Shown here: piece by piece, positions 52,317-60,349 of the stretch
How positions within the stretch are numbered: the stretch's first letter is position 1
Layout of the letters: each line of letters opens with the position of its first letter
Assembly: GCF_001544695.2 (NCBI RefSeq)
Contig: NZ_FCOM02000022.1
Span: 47,406 to 111,405 of the forward strand
Direction of reading: 5' to 3'
Length of the DNA: 64,000 nucleotides
DNA from: Caballeronia arvi
Lineage (GTDB): Bacteria > Pseudomonadota > Gammaproteobacteria > Burkholderiales > Burkholderiaceae
Notes under the pieces: generated by a model
Told to the model about the DNA's origin: nothing
Seen by the model: only the letters and a program-made list of their open reading frames with translations
Database searches by the model: none
Position numbers and translations under genes: made by a program

Positions 52317-53239
52317 CGCGCGGTTCGAAGCGGTCAGGCGCAGAGGCGCGTCTCGAAGGCACCGTGATCGCGGCGCATGGGCGGCACTATCTCGTCACGC
52401 CGGAAGACGGCGCCGCGATGCTCCAGTGCTTCCCGCGCGGCAAGAAGAGCGAGGTCGCCGTCGGCGATCGCGTGATCTACGAGCAGTCGTCGGCGGATCA
52501 GGGCGTGATCGTCGAGATTGGCGAGCGGCGCAATCTGCTTTATCGCTCGGATCAGTTCAAGTCGAAGCTCTTTGCCGCGAATCTCGATCAACTGCTGATC
52601 GTGCTCGCGACCGAACCGCATTTCAGCGGAGACCTGCTCGGACGCGCGCTGATCGCGGCCGAAGCGCATGGGCTCGAATCGCTGATCGTGCTCAACAAGA
52701 TCGACGTTGGAGCCGCGCTGCCGCTCGCGCGCGAACGTCTCGCGCCTTACCGCGAGCTCGGCTACACGGTGATCGAGCTGTCGGCGAAGATGGCGCCCGG
52801 CGATGTCCACCCGCAACTCGACGCGCGCCTCAAAGAACGTGCGACGATCCTGCTCGGCCAGTCCGGCATGGGTAAATCGACGCTCGTGAATTTGCTCGTC
52901 CCCGACGCGGACGCCGCGACGCGCGAGATTTCATCGGCGCTCAACAGCGGCCGCCATACGACCACGTTCACGCGTCTCTACGAGCTGCCGGGCGGCGGCG
53001 CGCTCATCGATTCGCCGGGTTTTCAGGAGTTCGGCCTGCATCATCTCTCCGAAGGCCAGCTCGAACGCGCCTTCGCGGACTTCCGGCCGTATCTCGGCCA
53101 TTGCCGCTTCTATAACTGCCATCATCTGCACGAGCCGGGCTGCGCGGTGCTCGAAGCCGTCGAAGCCGGCAAGATCCGTCCGGAGCGCCACGCGCTCTAT
53201 GCGCAACTCGTGCACGAAGCCAGCCAGATCGTTCGATGA
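52313..53239 (+). CDS. rsgA: ribosome small subunit-dependent GTPase RsgA
   Basis: RsgA is a circularly permuted GTPase that checks late maturation of the 30S subunit. The 308-residue protein has an N-terminal OB-fold (about residues 10-75), then G4 in LNKID, G1 GQSGMGKSTLVN and G3 DSPGF in permuted order, and a C-terminal zinc site CRFYNCHHLHEPGC. It is the middle gene of an M48 protease - rsgA - DUF2007 operon, each joined by a four-base overlap. Confidence 0.96.
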   Translation: MTRGSKRSGAEARLEGTVIAAHGRHYLVTPEDGAAMLQCFPRGKKSEVAVGDRVIYEQSSADQGVIVEIGERRNLLYRSDQFKSKLFAANLDQLLIVLATEPHFSGDLLGRALIAAEAHGLESLIVLNKIDVGAALPLARERLAPYRELGYTVIELSAKMAPGDVHPQLDARLKERATILLGQSGMGKSTLVNLLVPDADAATREISSALNSGRHTTTFTRLYELPGGGALIDSPGFQEFGLHHLSEGQLERAFADFRPYLGHCRFYNCHHLHEPGCAVLEAVEAGKIRPERHALYAQLVHEASQIVR

Positions 53240-53559
53240 AGCGGCTCACGCGCGCTCCCAACCTGATCACGGCGCAGCATTGGGTGAACGTGCTGGCGAC
53301 GGCGGGCGTGCCGTGCGAGTTGCACAATCGCTATCTGAATGGCGCGATGGGCGAGATTCCGGCAGATCAGTGCGCGCCGGAGATATGGATCGTCGATGAT
53401 CGCGACGAAGCGCTGGCGATGCGCCTGATCGAGCGCGCGAGAAACGGGCCTGACGCGAACGCCCGACCGTGGAAATGCAGGCAATGCGGGGAATGGCTGG
53501 AGCCGCAGTTCACCGTCTGCTGGCAGTGTCAGACGGCGCGCGATCCGCTCGACGACTGA
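53236..53559 (+). CDS. DUF2007 / zinc-ribbon protein
   Basis: A 107-residue protein with an N-terminal ferredoxin-like DUF2007 domain (residues about 1-70) and a C-terminal zinc ribbon with CRQCGEWL and CWQCQTA (two CxxC pairs). DUF2007 resembles the GlnB fold and probably binds a partner or signal; the function is unknown. It follows rsgA by a four-base overlap. Its stop shares a TGATCA with the convergent CobD-like gene. Confidence 0.88.
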   Translation: MKRLTRAPNLITAQHWVNVLATAGVPCELHNRYLNGAMGEIPADQCAPEIWIVDDRDEALAMRLIERARNGPDANARPWKCRQCGEWLEPQFTVCWQCQTARDPLDD

Positions 53560-54498
53560 TCAGGCCAGCCACACGGCGATGGTCAGCATCAAAAGCAGCA
53601 ACATCCACAGGATCACGGCGCGCCACACGAGGCCGACGGCCGATTGCAGCGTGCGCGGTGTGCAGTCGTCGCCGACAGGCAGCGGGCTTGCATCGCCGAC
53701 GGCGAGCGCCTCGACCGACAGCGGCTCCGCAAGCGGCCCCGCGAGACGCGCACCCAGCGCGCCGCTGCCCGCCGCGAGCAAAACGCCTTCGTTGGCGTCG
53801 GGCCACTGGCGCGCGTGATTGCGCCACGCGTAGATCGCATCCTCGAAATTGCCGACGATCGCAAAGCCGAGCGCGGTCAGGCGCGCGGGCACCCAGTCGA
53901 TGTAGAAGAACGCGCGCTGCGCGAACGACGAAAATTCGGCGGTGCGCTCCGGATTCGGCTGCGCCCATGCGCGCGCCAGATATTCCGCGATGCGATACAG
54001 CACCGCGCCTGCCGGGCCGATCGGAATCAGGAACCAGAAGAACACACCGAACACATGCCGATGCGACGCGACCACCGCGTGAACCAGCGTATGCCGCACG
54101 ATTTCGGAAACGGGCATGTCGACGGTGTCCATGCCGGTCCATTCGGTCAGCACTTCGCGCGCGCGGGGCACGTCGTCGTTGTTGAGCGCGAGATGAATAT
54201 CGGTGAAATAGTGGCTGAACTGGCGAAAGCCGAGAGTGAAATACACGATCACCACGTTCCAGAGAAAGGCGAGAACGAAGTTGATCTGGTACAGCACGTA
54301 ATAGACGAGCCCGACTGCGAGGGTCCACGGCAGCACGACGATCAGCCACGCGACGAGGCCGTGCTTCTCCTTGCCGGCGTCGAACCCGTGCGCGGCGGAT
54401 TCCGCATGATATTTAAGCAACGCCGAAACCGGATTGTGCGGCGAGAGTGCGCGCACTTGCTCGATGATGAGAGCCAGCAATACGGAGAAAAAAGTCAT
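53560..54498 (-). CDS. CobD/CbiB family membrane protein
   Basis: A 312-residue membrane protein of the CobD/CbiB superfamily, with about six hydrophobic segments and conserved features such as FGVFFWFLIPIGPAGAVLYR and DWVPARLTALGFAIVGNFEDA. CobD/CbiB make adenosylcobinamide in B12 synthesis, but no other B12 gene is nearby. This subgroup of similar length is common in Burkholderia, so its role may differ. The start is the ATG at 54498; a longer reading adds 24 unlikely residues. Confidence 0.82.
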   Translation of the reverse strand: MTFFSVLLALIIEQVRALSPHNPVSALLKYHAESAAHGFDAGKEKHGLVAWLIVVLPWTLAVGLVYYVLYQINFVLAFLWNVVIVYFTLGFRQFSHYFTDIHLALNNDDVPRAREVLTEWTGMDTVDMPVSEIVRHTLVHAVVASHRHVFGVFFWFLIPIGPAGAVLYRIAEYLARAWAQPNPERTAEFSSFAQRAFFYIDWVPARLTALGFAIVGNFEDAIYAWRNHARQWPDANEGVLLAAGSGALGARLAGPLAEPLSVEALAVGDASPLPVGDDCTPRTLQSAVGLVWRAVILWMLLLLMLTIAVWLA

Positions 54499-54618
54499 GC
54501 GAAGCGCCGAAACGGTCGGATTAATTCGAGTTTCGCGTAACGATAGCACAGCGCCTGTCGCGTATTGCACGCGAAGTAATCGCGCGTGCGATTACGGCAA
54601 CGCAAACTTCCCGCGCCG

Positions 54619-55326
54619 TCACGCACGAGCCGCGAGAAAGCGATAAAAATTGCGCAACATGCCGGCCGTTGCGCCCCAGATGAAATAAGGCGCCTTTCCT
54701 TCACCCGGTGAATAGGGCATGGCAAAAAAACGACGCTCGCCGCCTTCCCAGCGAAACACGCGCACTTCGTGATTCGCCGGATTCATCAGCCATGCGAGCG
54801 GCACTTCGAAAATATCGGCAACCTCGCGTGTATCGGCTTCGAGCGTAAACGGCGGATGGACCAGCGCGACGACTGGCGTCACGCGGAAGCCCGTGCCTGT
54901 CAGATAGTCGGGCATCGCGCCGACGACCTCGCAGTGCTCCGCGCCCAGGCCCACTTCCTCGTCAGCTTCGCGCAGCGCCGTGGCGGCGGCATCGGCGTCT
55001 TCGGGCTCGCGGCGTCCGCCGGGAAAACTGATCTGGCCGGCGTGATCGGAAAGATGATCGGCGCGTTGCGTCAGCAACACGGTCAGCCCGCCCTCGCGCA
55101 GGACGAGCGGCACGAGCACCGACGCGACGCGCGGATCGCCGCCGATCGCCTTGATGCGCTGCTCGGGCGCCTCCTGCGCCCATTCGAGCGTCAGCCCGAA
55201 GCGCGCGCGCAGGCCATCGGGCGTGAGCCGGTCGGACGGGACGGGCGGCAGCGATTCGCCCGTCGAGAGCACGGGCATGCGTTCGGGTTCGAGGATGCGT
55301 GGAGTCGAAGTCTTGCCGATGGACAC
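54619..55326 (-). CDS. NUDIX CoA pyrophosphatase
   Basis: A NUDIX hydrolase of the CoA/acyl-CoA pyrophosphatase (NudL/YeaB) type. The NUDIX box reads from GQISFPGGRREPEDADAAAT through LREADEEVGL. I take the GTG at 55326 (235 residues) because the region after it (ILEPE...) matches the spacing of relatives; the ATG at 55278 giving 219 residues is a fallback. The gene starts 48 bp downstream of the rplS terminator and is on the same strand. Confidence 0.85.
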   Translation of the reverse strand: MSIGKTSTPRILEPERMPVLSTGESLPPVPSDRLTPDGLRARFGLTLEWAQEAPEQRIKAIGGDPRVASVLVPLVLREGGLTVLLTQRADHLSDHAGQISFPGGRREPEDADAAATALREADEEVGLGAEHCEVVGAMPDYLTGTGFRVTPVVALVHPPFTLEADTREVADIFEVPLAWLMNPANHEVRVFRWEGGERRFFAMPYSPGEGKAPYFIWGATAGMLRNFYRFLAARA

Positions 55327-55373
55327 GGGTCGGGAATGGGGCTGTCGAAGCCTCAATTTGAACACACCAAAGA

Positions 55374-55400
55374 AAAAAGCACCCGGGAGGGGTGCTTTTT
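55374..55400 (-). terminator. terminator of the rpsP-rimM-trmD-rplS operon
   Basis: Read on the minus strand, AAAAAGCACCC-CTCCC-GGGTGCTTTTT is a perfect 11-bp stem with a 5-nt loop, including the U-tract. It is 24 bp after the rplS stop. Confidence 0.9.
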
Positions 55401-55423
55401 CCGTACTACGTCTGGCGGGACGC

Positions 55424-55813
55424 TTACTCGGCCGAAGCAGCAGCCTTGTCCTTGAACACCAGCTTTTCCTTGATACGAGCCGACTTGCCCGAACGCTCGC
55501 GCAGGTAGTAGAGCTTCGCGCGACGAACGTCACCGCGGCGCTTCACGACGATGCTCGCGAGCAGCGGCGAGTAGGTCTGGAACGTACGCTCGACGCCTTC
55601 GCCCGACGAGATCTTGCGGACGATGAAGTTCGAGTTCAGGCCACGGTTACGCTTTGCGATGACGACGCCTTCGTAAGCCTGGACACGCTTACGCGTGCCT
55701 TCGACCACGTTCACGTTGACGACGACGGTATCGCCCGGCGCGAAGTCGGGGATGGTCTTCTCGCCCAGAACGCGTGCGATCTCTTCCTTCTCGAGTTGCT
55801 CAATCAGATTCAT
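55424..55813 (-). CDS. rplS: 50S ribosomal protein L19
   Basis: A 129-residue bL19 protein, located at the 30S-50S interface. It contains the L19 signature GDTVVVNVNVVEGTRKRVQ and EGVVIAKRNRGLNSNFIVRK, followed by RRGDVRRAKLYYLRERSGKSARI. It is the last gene of the conserved rpsP-rimM-trmD-rplS operon. A short extension ends in DKAAASAE. Confidence 0.97.
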   Translation of the reverse strand: MNLIEQLEKEEIARVLGEKTIPDFAPGDTVVVNVNVVEGTRKRVQAYEGVVIAKRNRGLNSNFIVRKISSGEGVERTFQTYSPLLASIVVKRRGDVRRAKLYYLRERSGKSARIKEKLVFKDKAAASAE

Positions 55814-55941
55814 TACTGACTCCTTGTGCCATCTTGCCGGAGTTGTGTGCCTTGTATGAGTCAGGCCCCGGTAGAGGATGGGTTTGCTTCAGGCGCCGAT
55901 ACGGCTCGACGCCCCCATTTCCCCGCTCGTCCGCTCTCGGT

Positions 55942-56712
55942 CTATTCAGACTTCGACGCTTCCTTCGCGAGTTCTGCGAGCCACGCCTCGTCGGCACGGC
56001 TCAACATCTTGCTTTTGCGCGCCCGCTCGATCAGATCGGGCCGCTTGTCCAACGTATTGCGCAATGCTTCGCGCCTGCGCCAGGCGTCGATTTCCTTGTG
56101 ATGGCCGCCGAGCAGCACATCCGGAACGCGCACGCCTTCGTACTCTTCGGGCCGCGTGTAGTGCGGACAATCGAGCAAAACGTCGACGAAACTGTCCTGC
56201 ACCGCCGATTGCGCGTCGTTCAGCACGCCGGGTAACTGGCGCACTACGGCGTCCATCAGCGCCATCGCGGGCAACTCGCCGCCGGACAGCACGAAGTCGC
56301 CGAGGCTCACTTCTTCGTCTACTTCGCGGTCGATCAGGCGCTGGTCGATCGCTTCGTAACGGCCGCACAGCAACACGAGACCCGGTTCCTGCGCGAACCG
56401 CATCACGCGGTCGTGGTCGAGCTTCGCGCCCTGCGGCGACATCAACACGACGCGCGTCGACGCAATGCCCTGCTCGCTTTGCGCAGCCTTCGCCGCGCGG
56501 ATCGCGTCTTCCAGCGGACGCGCCAGCATGACCATGCCGGGGCCGCCGCCGTACGGGCGATCGTCGACGGTGCGGTAGTTGTTCGTCGTGAAATCGCGTG
56601 GATTCCACGTCCGCAAACCGAACCGTTGCTGCGATACCGCCCGGCTGGTGATACCCCAGTCGGTCAGCGCGCGAAACATCTCGGGAAAGAGCGTCACGAC
56701 ATCGAACTGCAT
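55942..56712 (-). CDS. trmD: tRNA (guanine-N1)-methyltransferase TrmD
   Basis: TrmD methylates G37 of tRNAs that read CNN, UGG and GGG-type codons and prevents frameshifting. The 256-residue protein begins QFDVVTLFPEMF and has GGGPGMVML, VLMSPQGA and LCGRYEAIDQR, with the trefoil-knot SLGDFVLSGGELPAMALMDA. The ATG at 56712 has AAGGAGA upstream; an upstream in-frame ATG would add nine non-conserved residues. It follows rimM by 27 bp. Confidence 0.96.
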   Translation of the reverse strand: MQFDVVTLFPEMFRALTDWGITSRAVSQQRFGLRTWNPRDFTTNNYRTVDDRPYGGGPGMVMLARPLEDAIRAAKAAQSEQGIASTRVVLMSPQGAKLDHDRVMRFAQEPGLVLLCGRYEAIDQRLIDREVDEEVSLGDFVLSGGELPAMALMDAVVRQLPGVLNDAQSAVQDSFVDVLLDCPHYTRPEEYEGVRVPDVLLGGHHKEIDAWRRREALRNTLDKRPDLIERARKSKMLSRADEAWLAELAKEASKSE

Positions 56713-56739
56713 CGTGCTCTCTCCTTGCGTCGATGCCAA

Positions 56740-57456
56740 TTAATAATCAGCGTCCCAGTCGACGACGATACGCTTCGCCGCCCGGTCCACCGTTTTCACG
56801 TACACGCCGACGAACGGAATCAGCCGCTCGCCGGTGACGGACTCGCCATCCTTGTTCGTACCCGGATACTCGATCCGAAGGATGGAATGCGCGCCGTTGT
56901 CGATCAGATCGGCGACGCGGCCCAAAGCCACGCCCGCCTCGTTTTCGACATCCAGGCCGATCAGATCGACCCAGTAGAATTCGTCTTTGTCGTCGAGCTT
57001 CGGAAAATCGCTGCGCGCGATATGCACCACGTGGCCCTTCAACGCTTCGGCGGCGTTGCGGTCGTCGCAACCGCCTAGGCGCGCCACGATGGTATCCGCG
57101 TGCACTTTCGACTGCATGCAGCGCGCGGACTTGCATTCAAGGCCTTTCGTCAGCCACCAGCGTTTGGCCGTCAGCAGCGCGTCGCCGCCCTGCTTGCCGT
57201 TCGCGTGCGGCACGATCTTGACCCAGCCTTTGAGACCGTATCCGTCGGCGATGTAGCCGACTTCGACCGCGTCCTCAGGCAAGGCATCGACCGTCTCGAT
57301 GACGTCTTCCTTCGTTCCGCTCGAAACGTCGACCGCCACGCGACGCGCGCCCGGCTTGCGGGCAAACGCGCCAAACGTGGCGGCACCTTCATCTTGCCCC
57401 GGCTTCGGTCGGCTGATGGCACCGTCGCGGCCGTTTTGTGGATCACGCGCGGACAT
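56740..57456 (-). CDS. rimM: ribosome maturation factor RimM
   Basis: RimM helps process the 3' domain of 16S rRNA and binds S19. The 238-residue protein has an N-terminal extension of about 60 residues that is Gly/Ala-rich, then a RimM barrel with VGYIADGYGLKGWVKI and a PRC-barrel with EFYWVDLIGLDV and the typical LIPFVGVYVKTVDRAAK. The extension is longer than in E. coli (182 residues) but usual for Burkholderia. The exact start is less certain than the domain. Confidence 0.95.
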   Translation of the reverse strand: MSARDPQNGRDGAISRPKPGQDEGAATFGAFARKPGARRVAVDVSSGTKEDVIETVDALPEDAVEVGYIADGYGLKGWVKIVPHANGKQGGDALLTAKRWWLTKGLECKSARCMQSKVHADTIVARLGGCDDRNAAEALKGHVVHIARSDFPKLDDKDEFYWVDLIGLDVENEAGVALGRVADLIDNGAHSILRIEYPGTNKDGESVTGERLIPFVGVYVKTVDRAAKRIVVDWDADY

Positions 57457-57509
57457 CAGCGAACCTTTGGGCAGTTTCGAGCGTTCGATACAGCGTCGGC
57501 TCAGCGAGC

Positions 57510-57764
57510 TTAAGCAGCCGGCTGGGCTTGCTGAGCTTGCTTGACCAGGCGCTCGACGGTCGGCGACAGTTGCGCGCCAACGCCTTGCCAGTACGTCAGG
57601 CGATCTTGCGCGATGCGCAGCGATTCGCCCTTGGTTGCGACCGGGTTGTAGAAACCCACGCGCTCGATGAAGCGGCCGTCACGACGGCTACGCGAATCGG
57701 TTGCAACGATGTTGTAGAACGGGCGCTTCTTCGAGCCGCCACGAGCCAAGCGGATGATGACCAT
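57510..57764 (-). CDS. rpsP: 30S ribosomal protein S16
   Basis: An 84-residue bS16 protein with MVIIRLARGGSKKRPFYNIV and DGRFIERVGFYNP, the family signatures. It is the first gene of the rpsP-rimM-trmD-rplS operon. The start is the ATG at 57764; an earlier in-frame codon would add 26 residues not found in S16. Confidence 0.97.
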   Translation of the reverse strand: MVIIRLARGGSKKRPFYNIVATDSRSRRDGRFIERVGFYNPVATKGESLRIAQDRLTYWQGVGAQLSPTVERLVKQAQQAQPAA

Positions 57765-58024
57765 GCTGAAATCCTTGAAAACCGGGGTTCGGAACAACGA
57801 GAACAGGCGATTATAGCTGGATTCCGACGCTCGAACAAACACTTAACGCATTTTTTGGATACGAGGCGTCGTTCGCGACGAAGCGGCAGCGTTTCCGCAT
57901 ATCGAAAATAACGCCGATGCGGCAGCGTGCCTTTGGTGGCGAGCCCGGTCGTCGGCGTAGAATGGCAGGCCGGCGGCGTCGGTTCAAAGCCCTGCCCGCT
58001 TCCTTCTCACCACCGCTTTCGCTG

Positions 58025-58528
58025 ATGACTTCCTCGTCTGTCGCCACGCAATCCGGTTCCAAACCGGCCGGCAAGCATGTTCCGCCCTACTTCCGCTCAA
58101 AGACGCTCACCGCGGCGCTCGCGTTCCTGTTCGGCTACATCGGGCTGCATCGCTTCTATCTGTATGGCATGCGCGACAAGTACGGCTGGGCGCATATCGT
58201 CGGCATCATTCTGGGCGCATTCGGCTATCTGCTGCTCAAGGAAACGGAGCGCGCGTCGCTGCTCGGCTGGGCGCTGGCGTTCCCGGGCGCGATCTCGCTG
58301 CTCGCGGCGTTTCTATCGGCGATCGTGTACGGGCTGCGGCCCGACGCCAAATGGGACGTGCAGTTCAACGCGCACACGGGCCGCAACAGTCGCTCTGGCT
58401 GGACGGTCATTTTCATCGTGATTTTTTCGCTGCTGATCGGCGCGTTCCTGCTGATGACCGGCCTCGCGCTCACGTTCCAGACGTATTTCGAGAGTCAAAT
58501 CGAAGCGGCAAAGACGCTCTCGCAGTGA
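58025..58528 (+). CDS. TM2 domain-containing membrane protein
   Basis: A 167-residue membrane protein with a TM2 domain (about residues 18-70: KTLTAALAFLFGYIGLHRFY and YGWAHIVGIILGAFGYLLL), then two to three more hydrophobic segments. TM2 proteins are small integral membrane proteins of unknown function. The ATG at 58025 was chosen over an upstream reading that is Arg-rich and atypical. It ends 4 bp from the convergent radical SAM gene. Confidence 0.8.
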   Translation: MTSSSVATQSGSKPAGKHVPPYFRSKTLTAALAFLFGYIGLHRFYLYGMRDKYGWAHIVGIILGAFGYLLLKETERASLLGWALAFPGAISLLAAFLSAIVYGLRPDAKWDVQFNAHTGRNSRSGWTVIFIVIFSLLIGAFLLMTGLALTFQTYFESQIEAAKTLSQ

Positions 58529-58532
58529 GCCG

Positions 58533-59660
58533 TCAGAAGAGATCGAGTTGCGGGCTGGATGGCGTCGCAACTCGCTTCGCGGGACGCTGAAACTCCGACA
58601 TATCCAGAATGCCGCGCTGACGCGCACTGAGACCGAGGCGCTTCGTCGCTTTCTGAAAGCGCTGTTTCAGCATGTCGGCCCACAGACCTTCGCCTTTCAT
58701 GCGCGTCGAGAAGTCCGAGTCGTAGTCCTTGCCGCCGCGCATGTCGCGCACGCGGCTCATCACGCGATCCGCGCGATCCGGAAAATGCGCGGCGAGCCAG
58801 TCCTTGAAAAGCGGCGCGACTTCCCACGGCAAGCGCAGCACGATATAGCTCGCGCTCGATGCGCCCGCCTCGGCGCAGGCCTCCAGCACACGTTCCATAT
58901 CCGGCTCCGTTACGAACGGAATAACCGGCGCGATGCTCACGCCCACCGGAATGCCTGCCTCGGCGAGCGTGCGGATCGTGCGCAGACGCCGCGACGGCGT
59001 CGCGGCGCGCGGTTCGAGCGTGCGCGCGATATCGGCGTCGAGTGTTGTGACCGTGATGGCGGCCATCACCTGCCCGCGCCCGGCCATCGGCGCGAGCAAG
59101 TCGATGTCGCGTTCGATCAGCGATGACTTCGTGATCGCCGCGAACGGATGCCCGCAGTCGTGCAGCGTTTGAATCACGCGCCGCGTAAGCTGAAGTTCGC
59201 GCTCGACGGGCTGATAAGCGTCCGTGTTCACGCCGAGCGCGATCGGCTCGGGTTCGTAATTCGGCTTCGCGAGTTCCCGCTCGAGCAACTCGGGCGCGTT
59301 GACTTTCGCGTAGATACGGCTTTCGAAATCGAGCCCCGGCGAGAGGCCGAGATAGCTGTGTGTCGGCCGTGCGAAACAATAGATGCAGCCGTGCTCACAG
59401 CCGCGATACGGATTGAGCGAAACAGAGAACGGAATGTCCGGCGAGCTATTGCGCGTGAGGATGCTCTTCGCGCGCTCCTCGAAAACCTGCGTGCGCAGCG
59501 GCGGAGCGCCGCCCTCTTCAGGATTGCTGGTATGCAGCCAGCCATCGTCGACGCGTTCGCGCTCGTCTCTCTCGTAACGGCCCTGAATGTTCGTGACCGC
59601 GCCGCGCCCTTTCAACGGAGCGGGCGGCGCGACGGGATATTCACGATCAGGCGATGACAT
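58533..59660 (-). CDS. PA0069-family radical SAM protein (SplB-like)
   Basis: A 375-residue radical SAM protein of the SplB-related PA0069 family. The cluster motif CEHGCIYCFARPTHSYLGLS (Cys-x3-Cys-x2-Cys) begins at about residue 88. The N-terminal half has AKSILTRNSSPDIPFSVSLNPYRG. SplB repairs spore photoproduct, but the substrate of this vegetative branch is not known. The gene is preceded by an almost perfect LexA palindrome 22-45 bp upstream, so induction by DNA damage is likely. It ends 4 bp from a convergent TM2 gene. Confidence 0.9.
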   Translation of the reverse strand: MSSPDREYPVAPPAPLKGRGAVTNIQGRYERDERERVDDGWLHTSNPEEGGAPPLRTQVFEERAKSILTRNSSPDIPFSVSLNPYRGCEHGCIYCFARPTHSYLGLSPGLDFESRIYAKVNAPELLERELAKPNYEPEPIALGVNTDAYQPVERELQLTRRVIQTLHDCGHPFAAITKSSLIERDIDLLAPMAGRGQVMAAITVTTLDADIARTLEPRAATPSRRLRTIRTLAEAGIPVGVSIAPVIPFVTEPDMERVLEACAEAGASSASYIVLRLPWEVAPLFKDWLAAHFPDRADRVMSRVRDMRGGKDYDSDFSTRMKGEGLWADMLKQRFQKATKRLGLSARQRGILDMSEFQRPAKRVATPSSPQLDLF

Positions 59661-59681
59661 TGCGACGAAATCCTACGTTCG

Positions 59682-59705
59682 ATACTGTATAAATATACAG
59701 TATCA
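59682..59705. promoter_or_regulatory. LexA-type operator upstream of the radical SAM gene
   Basis: GATACTGTAT-AAAT-ATACAGTATC is a perfect 10-4-10 palindrome containing CTGT-N8-ACAG with an AT-rich centre, the classical SOS box of gamma- and betaproteobacteria. It is 22 bp before the radical SAM start. The convergent end of the Lrp gene is on the other side, so it serves only one gene. Confidence 0.85.
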
Positions 59706-59727
59706 ACACACCGCCGCAAGCTAAAAA

Positions 59728-60216
59728 TCACGTCTCGACGAAGATCCTCAGCGTCTCCTTGATCTCCTCCATCACGACGTAGCTCTTCGACTGCACCGCG
59801 CCCGGCAACTGCAGCAGGATGTCGCCGAGCAGCTTGCGATAGTCCGCCATTTCGCCGATGCGCGCCTTGATCAGATAGTCGAAGTCGCCTGACACGAGAT
59901 GACATTCGAGCACTTCGGGAATCTTCTGCACTTCGCGCCGGAACTGCTCGAACATGTTGCCGCTCTTGTGATCCAGCGTGATCTCCACGAAAACGAGCAG
60001 CGCCGCGCCCAGTTCCGTGGGATTTACCCGCGCGTAATAGCCCGTGATCACGCCATCGCGCTCCATGCGCTTCACGCGCTCGATGCAAGGCGTCACGGAC
60101 AGCCCGACGCGCTCCGCCAGGTCCTTCATCGCGATGCGGCCGTCGTCCTGAAGGATGTTCAGGATCTTGTGATCGAGCTTGTCGAGTGCACGGACCGGAT
60201 TTCGCTGTGTTCGCAT
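59728..60216 (-). CDS. Lrp/AsnC family transcriptional regulator
   Basis: A 162-residue Lrp/AsnC family regulator with an N-terminal helix-turn-helix (LDKLDHKILNILQDDGRIAMKDLAERVGLSVTPCIERVKRME, described here in parts) and a C-terminal RAM ligand domain with LECHLVSGDFDYLIKARI. It is divergent from dadA across 133 bp. In related bacteria such a protein responds to alanine or other amino acids and controls dadA; this is inferred from the layout. Confidence 0.93.
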   Translation of the reverse strand: MRTQRNPVRALDKLDHKILNILQDDGRIAMKDLAERVGLSVTPCIERVKRMERDGVITGYYARVNPTELGAALLVFVEITLDHKSGNMFEQFRREVQKIPEVLECHLVSGDFDYLIKARIGEMADYRKLLGDILLQLPGAVQSKSYVVMEEIKETLRIFVET

Positions 60217-60349
60217 TGTGTTTTTCCTGAAAATCCACCAAATACGATAACTAAAACTGGCTTGATCCCAATACTATAGTCGATAACACTGGACCGGCAG
60301 AACGTAGCAGCACATACGGACTGTCCGGCGAATTCGAACCGGAGATCAC
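60217..60349. promoter_or_regulatory. divergent Lrp / dadA intergenic region
   Basis: The 133-base gap between the Lrp-type regulator and dadA should hold both promoters and Lrp sites. It is AT-rich between 60220 and 60290; no exact palindrome was found, consistent with degenerate Lrp motifs. Confidence 0.4.
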
